DNA of 64,000 nucleotides, from contig NZ_JADKSO010000001.1 in assembly GCF_015351245.1 (NCBI RefSeq), positions 248,001-312,000 on the forward strand, written 5' to 3'. Origin of the DNA: Rathayibacter sp. VKM Ac-2879. GTDB taxonomy: Bacteria; Actinomycetota; Actinomycetes; Actinomycetales; Microbacteriaceae. Below, piece by piece: positions 42,539 through 52,948 of this stretch (positions are counted from its first letter, which is position 1; each line of letters begins with the position of its first letter). The translations under genes were made by a program, and so were the position numbers. The notes beneath the pieces are model-generated. The model saw only the letters and a program-made list of their open reading frames with translations, searched no databases and had not been told where the DNA came from.

Positions 42539-43759
42539 TCAGGAGCCTTCGGGCTTCACACCCTCAGCCCGCGGGCTCTCGGGGGTCGTGTCCCCGAGGT
42601 CCGCGTCGTGGGCGTCCGCGCCCTCCGAGCCCGAACTCCGGGCGCCCTCGCGGAGGCCCTCCTCCTTCGCCTGCTGCACGAGAGCGGCGACGTGGCGACG
42701 CGAGCGGCGGCGTCCGGCGAACAGTGCGAGGAGGATCAGCGCGATCCCGAGCAGCACGAGCAGCTGCGGGAGGGGCACGGCCGCGACGGTGAGCGACTGG
42801 GTGATCGGCGCCATCGTCGCTTCCTGACCCTCGGGCGCCGCGACAGTGGGGGCGACGGTGAGGTCGGCGCCGACTCCGAAGAGCGGCCAGATGGAGTCGA
42901 GCTGTACCGACACCGAGCGGCGGTCGCCCGGCAGGAGCTCCTGTTGCACCCCGTCGGCGGGCGTCAGCGGGACGGAGGCGCCCTGCGCGTTCGCGCTTCC
43001 GCCGAGCAGGAGTCGCACGTTGCCCGTGTTGACGACGTCGGCGACGAGCGAGAGAGAGCCGGGCTCGAAGGGGTTCCACGACAGCCGGTAGTCGCTCGCG
43101 ACGTTCTCGATCGAGAGCGCGGGCGTGAGGTCGCCCTTGACGCGGGTCATCACGCGGAAGCCGATGCGGCTCTCGACCCCGACCGAGGAGCCGCCGGGCG
43201 TCTGGTTCGCCGAGCGGACGGAGGCGGCGATGCCGGCGGCGTGGTCGCCCGGCGTCGCGTTCTGGGGCACGGTCACAGTGAAGGGAACGATGCCCGTTCC
43301 GCCGGGCTCGACGGTGATCGAGCCGGGTGCCGAGATCCATGTTCCGGCGTCGACCGACTTCTGGTCGGAGGACAGCATGTTGAAGCGGCCCTTGTCGGTG
43401 AAGTAGCCGTCGGCCGCGACGATCGAGAAGGTGACGCTCGTGGCGCTGAGATTGCGCACCGCGGCCTGTTGCTCGGCCTTCGTGCCGGGGTCGAGATCGA
43501 GCTCGATCCAGGCCCGCTTGTCGGGCGCGCCGTTCGAGGCGGGAGTCACCGACCATGTGATCTTGTCGGCCGCCGACGGTGCGGACGAAGCCGAGGGCGC
43601 CGGCGTGGCGCTGGGTGCGGCGGAGGAGACGGGCGCCACGCCGAGGGCGAGGATTCCGACGAGCAGCGCGAGCGCCGCTCTCACTCCTCGTGCTCCGCGA
43701 GGGGAGGAGGGGGTGGCGCGAGCGGGTCGCGGCGTCGTCGAAGAGCGCGGGTCAGTCAT
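42539..43759 (-). CDS. DUF916-type membrane-anchored surface protein (WxL-partner-like)
   Basis: 406 residues. Signal peptide VRAALALLVGILALGVAPVS, then about 270 external residues of paired Ig-like beta domains (ITWSVTPASNGAPDKRAWIE; GGTGIVPFTVTVPQNATPGD; YRLSWNPFEPGSLSLVADVV), one helix (LPQLLVLLGIALILLALFAG) and a charged tail. This order, with the phrase PGDHAAGI, is the DUF916/WxL-protein peptidoglycan-binding layout known in Firmicutes, where DUF916 proteins accompany WxL proteins. It follows the WxL-like gene, separated by two hairpins. The start follows a weak site. Confidence 0.72.
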   Translation of the reverse strand: MTDPRSSTTPRPARATPSSPRGARGVRAALALLVGILALGVAPVSSAAPSATPAPSASSAPSAADKITWSVTPASNGAPDKRAWIELDLDPGTKAEQQAAVRNLSATSVTFSIVAADGYFTDKGRFNMLSSDQKSVDAGTWISAPGSITVEPGGTGIVPFTVTVPQNATPGDHAAGIAASVRSANQTPGGSSVGVESRIGFRVMTRVKGDLTPALSIENVASDYRLSWNPFEPGSLSLVADVVNTGNVRLLLGGSANAQGASVPLTPADGVQQELLPGDRRSVSVQLDSIWPLFGVGADLTVAPTVAAPEGQEATMAPITQSLTVAAVPLPQLLVLLGIALILLALFAGRRRSRRHVAALVQQAKEEGLREGARSSGSEGADAHDADLGDTTPESPRAEGVKPEGS

Positions 43760-43791
43760 CAGAACCTCATAGTCGCACGGGGGACGCACGA

Positions 43792-43820
43792 CGCGGCCGG
43801 GCGGAAGTCGCCCGGCCGCG
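43792..43820 (-). terminator. Hairpin in the WxL-like/DUF916 intergenic region
   Basis: CGCGGCCGGGCG (43792-43803) and its complement (43809-43820) form a perfect 12-bp stem with a five-base loop, second of two hairpins before the DUF916 start. Confidence 0.6.
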
Positions 43821-43838
43821 TCGCGGTCATGGTAGTCG

Positions 43839-43860
43839 GGAGGCTCCGCGGGGAGCCTCC
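43839..43860 (-). terminator. Hairpin directly after the WxL-like gene
   Basis: GGAGGCTCC (43839-43847) and GGAGCCTCC (43852-43860) pair perfectly over four bases of loop, six bases after the WxL-like stop. Together with 43792-43820 it may limit read-through into the DUF916 gene. Confidence 0.6.
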
Positions 43861-43865
43861 ACGGG

Positions 43866-44486
43866 TCACTCGAAGAGCGAGAGGGTAAGCGTCGAGCTGT
43901 ACGCTCCGGCGTCCACGGTGGGCTCGGTGCGCAGGAACAGGTCGGCGTTCGCGGTCCACGAGCCCTCGGTGGCGATGCCGGCCGAGTCGTTCGTGATCGC
44001 GAGGAGCTCCTGGCCCACGAGGCCGACGCCGTTCGGGCCGCCGTCGATGGCGGTGTCGACGACATCGCCCTCGGCGACGAGACCCTGCTCGCCTCCGTCG
44101 ATGAGCTTCGGGGCCCAGCCGAGGTTCTCGGCGCCGATGGTCTTGCCGTCAGCGCTCGTGAAGTCGCTCGCCGTGCCGAGCACGTACCAGCCGGCGTCGG
44201 CGGGGATGTCGGCGGGGTCGCGGGTGTCGGTGACCGTCACCGTGGGGAGGGTGCCGGTGAACTGGCGGATGACGCCGGTCGAGCCGTTCTCGGTCAGGGT
44301 GGTGGAGGTGCCGGCGACCGACATCGAGAGCGCACCGGTACCGGTGAGCGGCGCGATGTCGACGTTGACGTTCACGTCGTCGTTGCCGTACTGGGTGTCG
44401 GCCATGGCCGTGCCCGCGACTCCGAGGAGGAGGACGCCGCCGGCCAGGCCGGCAGCTCCGCGGATGAGGAGGGAGCGAGTGTTCAT
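43866..44486 (-). CDS. Secreted WxL-like surface protein
   Basis: 206 residues. Signal peptide GAAGLAGGVLLLGVAGTAMA, then a beta-rich domain: NDDVNVNVDIAPLTGTGALS, TLPTVTVTDTRDPADIPADA, GWYVLGTASDFTSADGKTIG, ending AGAYSSTLTLSLFE. A Trp-x-Val (GWYVLGTASDF) occupies the position of the first WxL motif; the second Trp motif is altered. WxL proteins attach non-covalently to peptidoglycan. The start lies 76 bases after the GH43 stop on the same strand, so it may be read from the GH43 transcript. Role: surface display or binding, inferred from context. Confidence 0.68.
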   Translation of the reverse strand: MNTRSLLIRGAAGLAGGVLLLGVAGTAMADTQYGNDDVNVNVDIAPLTGTGALSMSVAGTSTTLTENGSTGVIRQFTGTLPTVTVTDTRDPADIPADAGWYVLGTASDFTSADGKTIGAENLGWAPKLIDGGEQGLVAEGDVVDTAIDGGPNGVGLVGQELLAITNDSAGIATEGSWTANADLFLRTEPTVDAGAYSSTLTLSLFE

Positions 44487-44562
44487 GTCGGGTGTTCTCC
44501 GTTCTTCGGCCGGCGGCGTCGCCGGCACGTCTGTGTGGGTGTGGGGAGGGTGGTGGTCGTGA

Positions 44563-47500
44563 TCAGCCGCAGCTGAGCGCGGCGTAGGGGGCGGTCGCGG
44601 AGGCGGAGGCGGGCTTGCCCGAGACGAAGGCCGTCGCGGTTGCGCTCGCCGAGCCTGCGGGGACGCTCGTCGCCCGGGTGGTGAAGGCGTACGACACGGT
44701 CTTGCCCGCGCCCACCTCCGCCACAGTGGTCGACCCGTACGAGGAGCCGATCGCCATCTTGACGGGGAAGGCGTTCGGGTTCGTCGCGGTCATCGTGAGG
44801 ACGACCTTGCCGGTGATGCACCGTGTGGTCGCCGTCGCCTTGACGGCGATCGCGGGAGCCACGCTGATCGTCTGCGGAGCGACGCTCTGGAGGGTCGGCG
44901 TCACCTTCTGCATGAGCCCGGTGGTGGGGTCGAAGGTGAGCTTGTCGATGGTGGTCTCGCGGTGCGTGCCGTCTCCGCCGGGGATGGCGAAGCGGTGGTA
45001 GGCGATGTACCAGTCGTCGGTGCCGGGAACGTTGATGATCGAGTTGTGGCCCGTGGCGAGGATGCCGAGCGAGGGGTCCTTCTCGAGGATCACGCCTCGG
45101 TAGGTCCACGGTCCGTCGACGCTCGTCGCGGTGGCGTAGCCGACGCGGTAGTTCTCGGAACCGGTGTCGTCGATCGAGTAGGTCAGGTGGTACAGACCCT
45201 GGCGGTAGTTGACGAACGATCCCTCGCGGAAGTCGGTCAGCCCGCTGATCGGCTTGATGGTGCCCGGCTTGATGGTGAGCATGTCGTCCGAGAGCTCACC
45301 GTAGACCGGCGAGCCGTTGCCCCAGAAGAGGTAGCTCTTGCCCGTGGCCGGATCGGTGAAGGCGTCCGGGTCGATGGCCTGACCGGAGTTGACCGACTCG
45401 CCGTTGGTGATCATCGCCGTGGGCTGCGCGGTGAACGGGCCCATCGGGCTGTCGGCTACGGCGACTCCGATGGTCTTCCGGTTCAGCGACGCGTTGTGGC
45501 CGCTGAAGTAGAAGTAGTACTTGCCGTTCTTCTGGATGATCGTCGGTGCCCAGGCGTTGCCGACCGCCCACGGGACGTTGCCGTTGGCTCCATCGAGGGT
45601 GAGGAAGGGCTTGTCCGAGCGGGTCCAGTCGACGAGGTTCTTCGACGACCAGACGTAGAAGGTGTTGCCTCCCCAGCCGGGCGTGCCGTCGGTGGTCGCG
45701 TAGATGTAGTAGGTGTCACCGAAGACCGCGATGTTGGGGTCGGCGTAGTAGCCGGGCAGCACCGGCGACTTCACCTCGATCGCCTTGAAGGTCCAGGTCG
45801 TGGTGGCGCCTCCGCCTGCGGGGGTCAGGACGACCGTCTGCGGGGTGGAGAGGTTGCGCACGGTCCCGGAGGCGGGGCTCGCGGTCACGCCGCTCGCCGT
45901 CAGGTAGGTCGGCGTGAGGGCGGTCAAGGAGGTGCCGCGCTTCACCGGGAAGGTGACGACGCGGTTGGCGGCGTCGATGATCGGCGCGGTCTTGAGCACG
46001 TCTCCCGAGAGCGTCACGTCGGCCAGGGCCGTCGTGTTGCCGGAGGAGTTCAGGACCTCGCTCGAGCTCAGCGCACGGTTGTAGATCGCGAATTCGCGGA
46101 TCTGGCCGCGGAAGCGGTTGTCCCCGTCGTAGTTCGAGCGGCCGATGTAGTTCGCGGTGGTGACGCCGCCTCCGATGTCCTTCGGCTCGACGGTGACGGT
46201 GCCGCTGCCGACCTTCACGCCGTCGAGGAAGATTGTCGCGGTCGAGCCGGCGAGCGTGTAGGTGAGCTGGGCCCAGCGTCCACGCGGCACCGCAGTGCCC
46301 TGCGAGACCGTCTGCTCGCTGTTGTAGTCACCCGCGGTGATGCTCGTGCGGTAGCCGTCTCCTGTGGTGAACAGGTAGCCGTTGCCGACGCCGTTGCTGG
46401 TGTTGCCGAGGCCGTAGATGAAGTACGGCGTCCGCTGGTTGGGGTCGATCCACACCTCGGTCTGCACCGTGATGTCGGTGATCCCGGCGAGCAGGTTGTC
46501 GGGCAGTTTGATGTAGTCGTCGGTGCCGTCGAAGGTGACCGCGCCGTTCTGCGCGGTGGCGCCGGAGACGAGCGTGCCGTTCTGGCCGTTGCCGGAGGCG
46601 TCGGTCACGGTGGTGCCGGAGACCTGGTCGAAGGTGTAGCGGAGGATCTCGCCCGCTGCGTTCGCGGTCTTGGGGGCCGGGCCCGCGGTGGCGCTGTAGG
46701 CGGCGTTGATGCGCGCCTCCTCGGCGCTCGAGAGGCGCAGGACCGAACCGTGACGGAACGGCGCCGAGAACGAGTACGTGTTCGCTCCGGTGGTGCCGGT
46801 CTGGAGGGCGGTGAACTGCAGGCTCGCGAGCGAGTTCGTCACGTAGGCGGAGTAGCCGCCGTTGTCTCCCATCACGACCCAGCGGCCATCGGGCAGCTGG
46901 TAGACCGTGAGGCCTTCGATGTGGTCGGAGAGGCCGTGAGCGGTGTCTTCACCGCGGGCGATGACGCGGGTCCACGGGCCGGCGAGGCTCGTCGCGGTGT
47001 CGACGACGGTGCGCCAGTCGGAGGTGGAGAAGCGGTAGAAGGTGTTCCCCTCCTTGGCGATCGTCGTGTCGATGATGCTGCCGCCGCTCGCGCCGCCCTG
47101 GGGCGGGTTCTCGTCGAGCCAGATCGTCGGGGTGGTGAAGGTCATGAAGTCGCGGGTGGTGGTCACGTAGACGCGCTGCGCGGAGGCGGAGCCGGTCTTC
47201 GTCTTGTCGCGTGACGCCCAGTAGACGTAGTACTGGCCGGTCGTGGCGTCCCACATCGCCTCAGGGGCCCAGACGTTGCCCGCGTCGGCGAAGCCGGCGA
47301 AGACGAGGCTCTGGTCGCTCCAGTGCACGAGGTCGGTCGAGCGCCAGATGACGAGCTTCTGGCTCGCGTTGGTCTGGTCCCAGGTGCCGCCGGGCGCGGT
47401 GCCCTCGGCGTGGAGGTCGGTGCCGAGGATCCAGTACTCGTCGCCGGTGGGGGAGCGCACGAGGTGCGGGTCGCGGACGCCGAGAGTGCCGGCGAGGTTG

Positions 47501-48879
47501 GCGAGGATGGGCTTGTTGTTGTTGAGCTTCGACCAGTGCAGGCCGTCGTCGCTGGCGCCGAAGTAGATCTTCTCGTAGTCGGTGGTGCCGAAGTGGGTCC
47601 AGAGGTAGCTGGCGTCGTAGTTGGTGTCGAGGCCGACCGGAGCCGCGGTCACGGTGAGGGGGATCTGCCGGGTCGCGGTGGTGCCGGGCACGCTCGCGGT
47701 GACCGTGACGGTCGAGGTGCTGGCGGGACGCGTGACGACTCCGGTCGTGCTGACCACGGCGGTGTTCGACGAGGACCACGAGACGTCGTAGGCGCCTCCG
47801 GCCCGCGTCGGCAGGGTGACGTTGCCGCGGATGTCGCCGGAGTTCGGGATCGAGATCGCGTCGAGCGCCTTCTGCGCGTCGGCGTTCGTGTCTTGAGCGG
47901 GGACCTTCGCGGTGAAGGTGCGCGTTTGGGTCGCGGATCCGCGGGACGCGGTCGCGGTGAGCGTCACGGTCGAGGTGCCGGACGCCGGACGCGTGACGGC
48001 TCCGCTGTTCGAGATCACCGCGGTGTTGCTCGAGGCCCAGCTGATCGTGGAGCCGTTGGGCCCGGACGTCGGCAGGGTGAGGTTGGCGGTGACGGCGTTG
48101 AGGTCGCCGAGGTCGAGTGCAGCGAGGTCGCGAGTGGCGCGAGTGGCGTCGGTCGCCTGGATCGAGGCGACGTCGGACGCGGAGAGCGCCGTGTTGTAGA
48201 TACGGAAGTCGCGCACCGAGCCGGTGAGGTACTTGTCGGCGTCGTAGACCGAACGGCCGATGTAGTCGGCGGTGGTCGAGCCGTTGCCGAGGGAGCCGGG
48301 GGTGATGGTCACGCCGGTCTGCTGGGCGACCTGGGTGCCGTCGAGGTAGAGCTTCGCGGTGTCGCTCGCGTCGTCGAGCGTGTAGGTGAGGGTCTTCCAG
48401 ACGCCGCGGTCGAGGTTGGCGTTGGAGTTGACCGTCTGCTCGGTCTGCCAGTTGCCGCTCGCGATCGAGGTCTTGTAGCTGTTGCCCGTCGTGTACAGGT
48501 AGCCGTTGCCCGCGCCGTTCGTGGTGTTTCCGAGGCCCCAGATGAAGTAGGGGGTGCCCTGGCTCGGGCTGACGAGGACCTCGGTGCTGACGGTGACCGA
48601 GGTGAGGCCCGCGAGCACGTTGTCGGGCAGCTTCACGTAGTCGTTGGCCCCGTCGAGCTTGACCCCGGCGCTTCCCTGCGGGGCGGCGCCGTTGACGAGG
48701 GTTCCGTTGCGGCCTTTGCCGGAGCTGTCGACCGCGACGGTGCCGCTGGTCTCGTCGAGCGCGTAGCGGAGGACGAGAGAGGAGTCGCTGGGAGCGGCGA
48801 TGGCCGTCTGGGCCGTGAGGAGGGGCACGGCGAGCGCGATGGCGCTCACGATGACCAGGGGTCTGAGAAGGGGCTTCAT
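44563..48879 (-). CDS. Secreted protein with two GH43 and two LamG domains (arabinofuranosidase-like)
   Basis: 1438 residues from the ATG at 48879 (AGGAGC upstream). Order: signal peptide (1-30), LamG/concanavalin-like domain (about 30-235), two Ig-like repeats (240-405), first GH43 propeller (about 415-725; VRDPHLVRSP for the base Asp, DHIEGLTVY for the acid Glu), second LamG (740-940), Ig-like unit (945-1035), second GH43 propeller (about 1040-1330; YYADPNIAVF, AIDPDAFTD, FREGSFVNYR), and a C-terminal domain (1346-1438) shared with the GH30 enzyme. Both propellers keep their acids. The second resembles alpha-L-arabinofuranosidases. The operator 48939-48952 precedes it. Confidence 0.9.
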   Translation of the reverse strand: MKPLLRPLVIVSAIALAVPLLTAQTAIAAPSDSSLVLRYALDETSGTVAVDSSGKGRNGTLVNGAAPQGSAGVKLDGANDYVKLPDNVLAGLTSVTVSTEVLVSPSQGTPYFIWGLGNTTNGAGNGYLYTTGNSYKTSIASGNWQTEQTVNSNANLDRGVWKTLTYTLDDASDTAKLYLDGTQVAQQTGVTITPGSLGNGSTTADYIGRSVYDADKYLTGSVRDFRIYNTALSASDVASIQATDATRATRDLAALDLGDLNAVTANLTLPTSGPNGSTISWASSNTAVISNSGAVTRPASGTSTVTLTATASRGSATQTRTFTAKVPAQDTNADAQKALDAISIPNSGDIRGNVTLPTRAGGAYDVSWSSSNTAVVSTTGVVTRPASTSTVTVTASVPGTTATRQIPLTVTAAPVGLDTNYDASYLWTHFGTTDYEKIYFGASDDGLHWSKLNNNKPILANLAGTLGVRDPHLVRSPTGDEYWILGTDLHAEGTAPGGTWDQTNASQKLVIWRSTDLVHWSDQSLVFAGFADAGNVWAPEAMWDATTGQYYVYWASRDKTKTGSASAQRVYVTTTRDFMTFTTPTIWLDENPPQGGASGGSIIDTTIAKEGNTFYRFSTSDWRTVVDTATSLAGPWTRVIARGEDTAHGLSDHIEGLTVYQLPDGRWVVMGDNGGYSAYVTNSLASLQFTALQTGTTGANTYSFSAPFRHGSVLRLSSAEEARINAAYSATAGPAPKTANAAGEILRYTFDQVSGTTVTDASGNGQNGTLVSGATAQNGAVTFDGTDDYIKLPDNLLAGITDITVQTEVWIDPNQRTPYFIYGLGNTSNGVGNGYLFTTGDGYRTSITAGDYNSEQTVSQGTAVPRGRWAQLTYTLAGSTATIFLDGVKVGSGTVTVEPKDIGGGVTTANYIGRSNYDGDNRFRGQIREFAIYNRALSSSEVLNSSGNTTALADVTLSGDVLKTAPIIDAANRVVTFPVKRGTSLTALTPTYLTASGVTASPASGTVRNLSTPQTVVLTPAGGGATTTWTFKAIEVKSPVLPGYYADPNIAVFGDTYYIYATTDGTPGWGGNTFYVWSSKNLVDWTRSDKPFLTLDGANGNVPWAVGNAWAPTIIQKNGKYYFYFSGHNASLNRKTIGVAVADSPMGPFTAQPTAMITNGESVNSGQAIDPDAFTDPATGKSYLFWGNGSPVYGELSDDMLTIKPGTIKPISGLTDFREGSFVNYRQGLYHLTYSIDDTGSENYRVGYATATSVDGPWTYRGVILEKDPSLGILATGHNSIINVPGTDDWYIAYHRFAIPGGDGTHRETTIDKLTFDPTTGLMQKVTPTLQSVAPQTISVAPAIAVKATATTRCITGKVVLTMTATNPNAFPVKMAIGSSYGSTTVAEVGAGKTVSYAFTTRATSVPAGSASATATAFVSGKPASASATAPYAALSCG

Positions 48880-48938
48880 CGCACTTGCTCCTAGATCGGC
48901 ACCATTGCTGAGGGGAGAGGGCCGACAGACGTCGGCAA

Positions 48939-48952
48939 TGTTCACGGTAACA
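48939..48952. promoter_or_regulatory. LacI-type operator before the GH43 gene
   Basis: TGTTCACGGTAACA is 60 bases before the GH43 start. It is the exact reverse complement of 54098-54111 (TGTTACCGTGAACA). Just beside it, CACGGTG (48951-48957) and CACCGTG (48965-48971) form a second palindrome around TTTACGT, so two sites may overlap. Confidence 0.78.
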
Positions 48953-49093
48953 CGGTGTTTACGTCACCGTGAAGACCTTAGCCCGGTCACTTCTCAGTCA
49001 TTTTCTCAGGTTCGGGCATGTGTGGGCGGAATGACGGGCCCGTTTTCTGAGAGCCGCTCAGGCCGCGGCGCGCGCGTTCTCCCTCCACGACGA

Positions 49094-49123
49094 AGCCCTC
49101 CCGTCCACGAGGACGAGAGGGCT
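49094..49123 (-). terminator. Terminator hairpin after the importer operon
   Basis: AGCCCTCCCGTCC (49094-49106) pairs with 49111-49123 with one mismatch and a four-base loop, 19 bases after the last permease stop (49142). It separates the importer from the GH43 transcription unit. Confidence 0.65.
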
Positions 49124-49141
49124 CCGACGCTGCCGCGAGGG

Positions 49142-50182
49142 TCAGGTCTTGCTGCGCGCCATCACCGCGCGCTGGAGGAGCACGAAGATCAGGAGGATGC
49201 CTCCGGTGATGATCGTCGTCGCCTCGGGCGGGATGCCGCCGTCTCGGGTGATCAGGACGTTCATGAGGCCGAGCACCAGCGCGCCCACCACCGAGCCGAG
49301 CACGAAGCCCACGCCTCCGGTGAGGAGCGTGCCGCCGATGACGGTCGCTGCGATGGCGTCGAGCTCCCAACCGGTACCCGTGATGTTCTGGGCGCTGCCG
49401 AGACGTGCCGTGTAGACGACTCCGGCGAGGCCCGCCAGGGTGCCGCTGATCACGTAGATGAGCAGCTTGGTGCGGACGACCGGCAGACCCATGAGGGCGG
49501 CCGACTGCTCGGAGCCGCCCATCGCGTACACCGTGCGGCCGAGGCGCGTGCGGTGCAGCACGAAGAACGCGACGGCGACGACGACGACGGCGATGATCAC
49601 GCCGGGGCTGATCACGAAGTCGTTGACCTTCGGTCCGTCGATGAGCTTGATCGGGGCGGCCAGGCTCAGCACGGCCGAGTCGCCGGGGAGGCGCTCGGGC
49701 ACGGTGCTCAGCATCGACGCGAGTCCGCGGGCCAGGAACATCATCGCGAGGGTCGCGATGAAGGGCTGGACGTTGAAGTACTGGATGAGGACGCCCGACA
49801 CGAGGCCGAAGGCCGAGCCGATCACCACCATCAGCACCATGACGAACCACGGGTTCCAGCCGGCGTTGATGAGGAGCACCCCGCTGACGCTGCTGAAGGC
49901 GATCACCGCGCCGACCGAGAGGTCGATGCCTCCCGTGAGGATCACGAAGGTGAGGCCCACGGCGAGGATGATCAGGTGCGAGTTGTTGACCAGCAGGTTC
50001 GAGATCGTGTTCGCCTGCAGGATGCGGCCGTAGGCGGCCTCACCGTAGAACACCATCGCGAGGAAGATGATCAGGGCGGCCACGGTCGGCAGCTTGTCGA
50101 GGTGCTGGCTCAGCCAGCCGCGTGCTCCAGAAGAGCGGTTCGAGCTCGCCGGAGGGGCGGAGCGGGTCATCACGGCGCTCAT
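49142..50182 (-). CDS. Sugar ABC importer permease (YjfF-like)
   Basis: 346 residues with about ten helices of the CUT2 (ribose/AraH-type) permease fold: NNSHLIILAVGLTFVILTGG then IDLSVGAVIAFSSVSGVLLI, the family signature; QPFIATLAMMFLARGLASML and DAIAATVIGGTLLTGGVGF follow. The second permease of a two-permease system, as in the E. coli ytfQ-ytfR-ytfT-yjfF galactofuranose importer. It overlaps the first permease by four bases (ATGA). The importer here is likely for arabinose or a related furanose, because the GH43 gene shares its operator. Confidence 0.92.
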   Translation of the reverse strand: MSAVMTRSAPPASSNRSSGARGWLSQHLDKLPTVAALIIFLAMVFYGEAAYGRILQANTISNLLVNNSHLIILAVGLTFVILTGGIDLSVGAVIAFSSVSGVLLINAGWNPWFVMVLMVVIGSAFGLVSGVLIQYFNVQPFIATLAMMFLARGLASMLSTVPERLPGDSAVLSLAAPIKLIDGPKVNDFVISPGVIIAVVVVAVAFFVLHRTRLGRTVYAMGGSEQSAALMGLPVVRTKLLIYVISGTLAGLAGVVYTARLGSAQNITGTGWELDAIAATVIGGTLLTGGVGFVLGSVVGALVLGLMNVLITRDGGIPPEATTIITGGILLIFVLLQRAVMARSKT

Positions 50183-51251
50183 GCGGGAATCGCCTCTTTC
50201 TGCGGGGCGCGGCGACGCGCCTCACGACGGGACTTGAAAGCGGAACGGACCCGCTCCGACTGCAGCAGGCAGAGCGCGACGATGACGATCGCCTTGAAGG
50301 CGGGGGTCGCCGACGACGAGACGCCCAGGAACACGACGGTCTTGTCGAGCGTCGCGATCAGGATCGCGCCGACGGCAGCACCGGTGATGTTGAACTTTCC
50401 ACCGGCGAGCGAGGTGCCTCCGATGACGACCGCGAGGATCGCGTCGAGCTCGAGCTGGTAGCCGGTGCGCGAGACGTCGACGGTCATGACGCTCGCGGTG
50501 GCGAAGACGCCCGCGACACCGGCGAGGAGGCCGCTGGCGATGTAGGCGGTCATCAGCAGGCCGCGGCGGTTGATTCCCGCGAGGCGGGCCGCCTTCGGGT
50601 CCATTCCGATGGCTTCGATCATGAGGCCCAGCGCGCTGCGGCGGACCAGGATCCCGACGAGGACGACGATCGCGATCGCGATGAGGAACACGACCGGGAG
50701 TCCGAAGACGTACCCGTTGGCGATCCAGCGGAACGGCTCGTTCGTCGCGGCGGTGTTCTGGCCGCCCGTGATGACCTTCGCCAGGCCGCGGCCGGCGAGC
50801 ATCACGACGAGCGTGCTGATGAAGGGTTGGAGGCCCACCACCGACACGAGGATGCCGTTGATGGCACCGAGCACCGCCGAGATGAGCATCGCGATGCCGA
50901 ACGCGCCGGCAGCGGCTCCGAGGGAGTCGGGGGCGCCGGCGGAGTTCAGGAACTCCATCGACACGGCGCCGGCGACCACCATGATCGAGCCGACCGAGAG
51001 GTCGATGCCTCCCGTCGCCACGACGAGGCACATGCCGACGGCGATCATCAGGATCGGCGCGGCGGCGCGGGCGATGTCGATGAGGTTGCCGACAAGGTAG
51101 CCCGTGTTGGGGCTCACCGTGACGGACAAGTATCCCGGGTCCTTTGCCACGTTCACGAGGAGGAGCAGCACGATGGCCACGACTCCCCAGAAGTACTGGC
51201 GTCGGATCAGCCCGGCCAGGGCGGAGCCCCGAGAGGGCTTCGTGTCGCTGC

Positions 51252-51255
<4 letters not shown>
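50179..51255 (-). CDS. Sugar ABC importer permease (YtfT-like)
   Basis: 358 residues of the CUT2 fold: APILMIAVGMCLVVATGG with IDLSVGSIMVVAGAVSMEFL, QPFISTLVVMLAGRGLAKVI and ELDAILAVVIGGTSLAGGKF. The long insertion with NEPFRWIANGYVFGLPVVF is typical. Overlap of four bases with the ATPase gene upstream and with the YjfF-like gene downstream, so the three are translationally coupled. Forms a heterodimer with the other permease in the membrane. Confidence 0.92.
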
Positions 51256-52826
<1,571 letters not shown>

Positions 52827-52881
52827 GTCGCGTCGTTCCGTTCTCGAGCGGGGCGCAGCCGAGCGGGTGCGCCTAATGGGT

Positions 52882-52926
52882 CGGAGCGACCGGGGCCGGG
52901 GAGTGGTGCCGGCCCCGGTCGCTCCG
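52882..52926 (-). terminator. 18-bp hairpin between binding-protein and ATPase genes
   Basis: CGGAGCGACCGGGGCCGG (52882-52899) and its exact complement (52909-52926) form an 18-bp stem with a nine-base loop. It is inside the importer operon, after the binding-protein stop (52949). It probably makes the binding protein more abundant than the membrane subunits by partial termination or message protection. Confidence 0.72.
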
Positions 52927-52948
52927 GGTGTGGTGTGCTGCCGAGCGA

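Noticed and set aside
44962-47214. 750-codon open frame on the plus strand opposite the GH43 gene
   Set aside because: Val/Gly/Arg-rich low-complexity translation; the minus strand encodes an intact double-GH43 protein.
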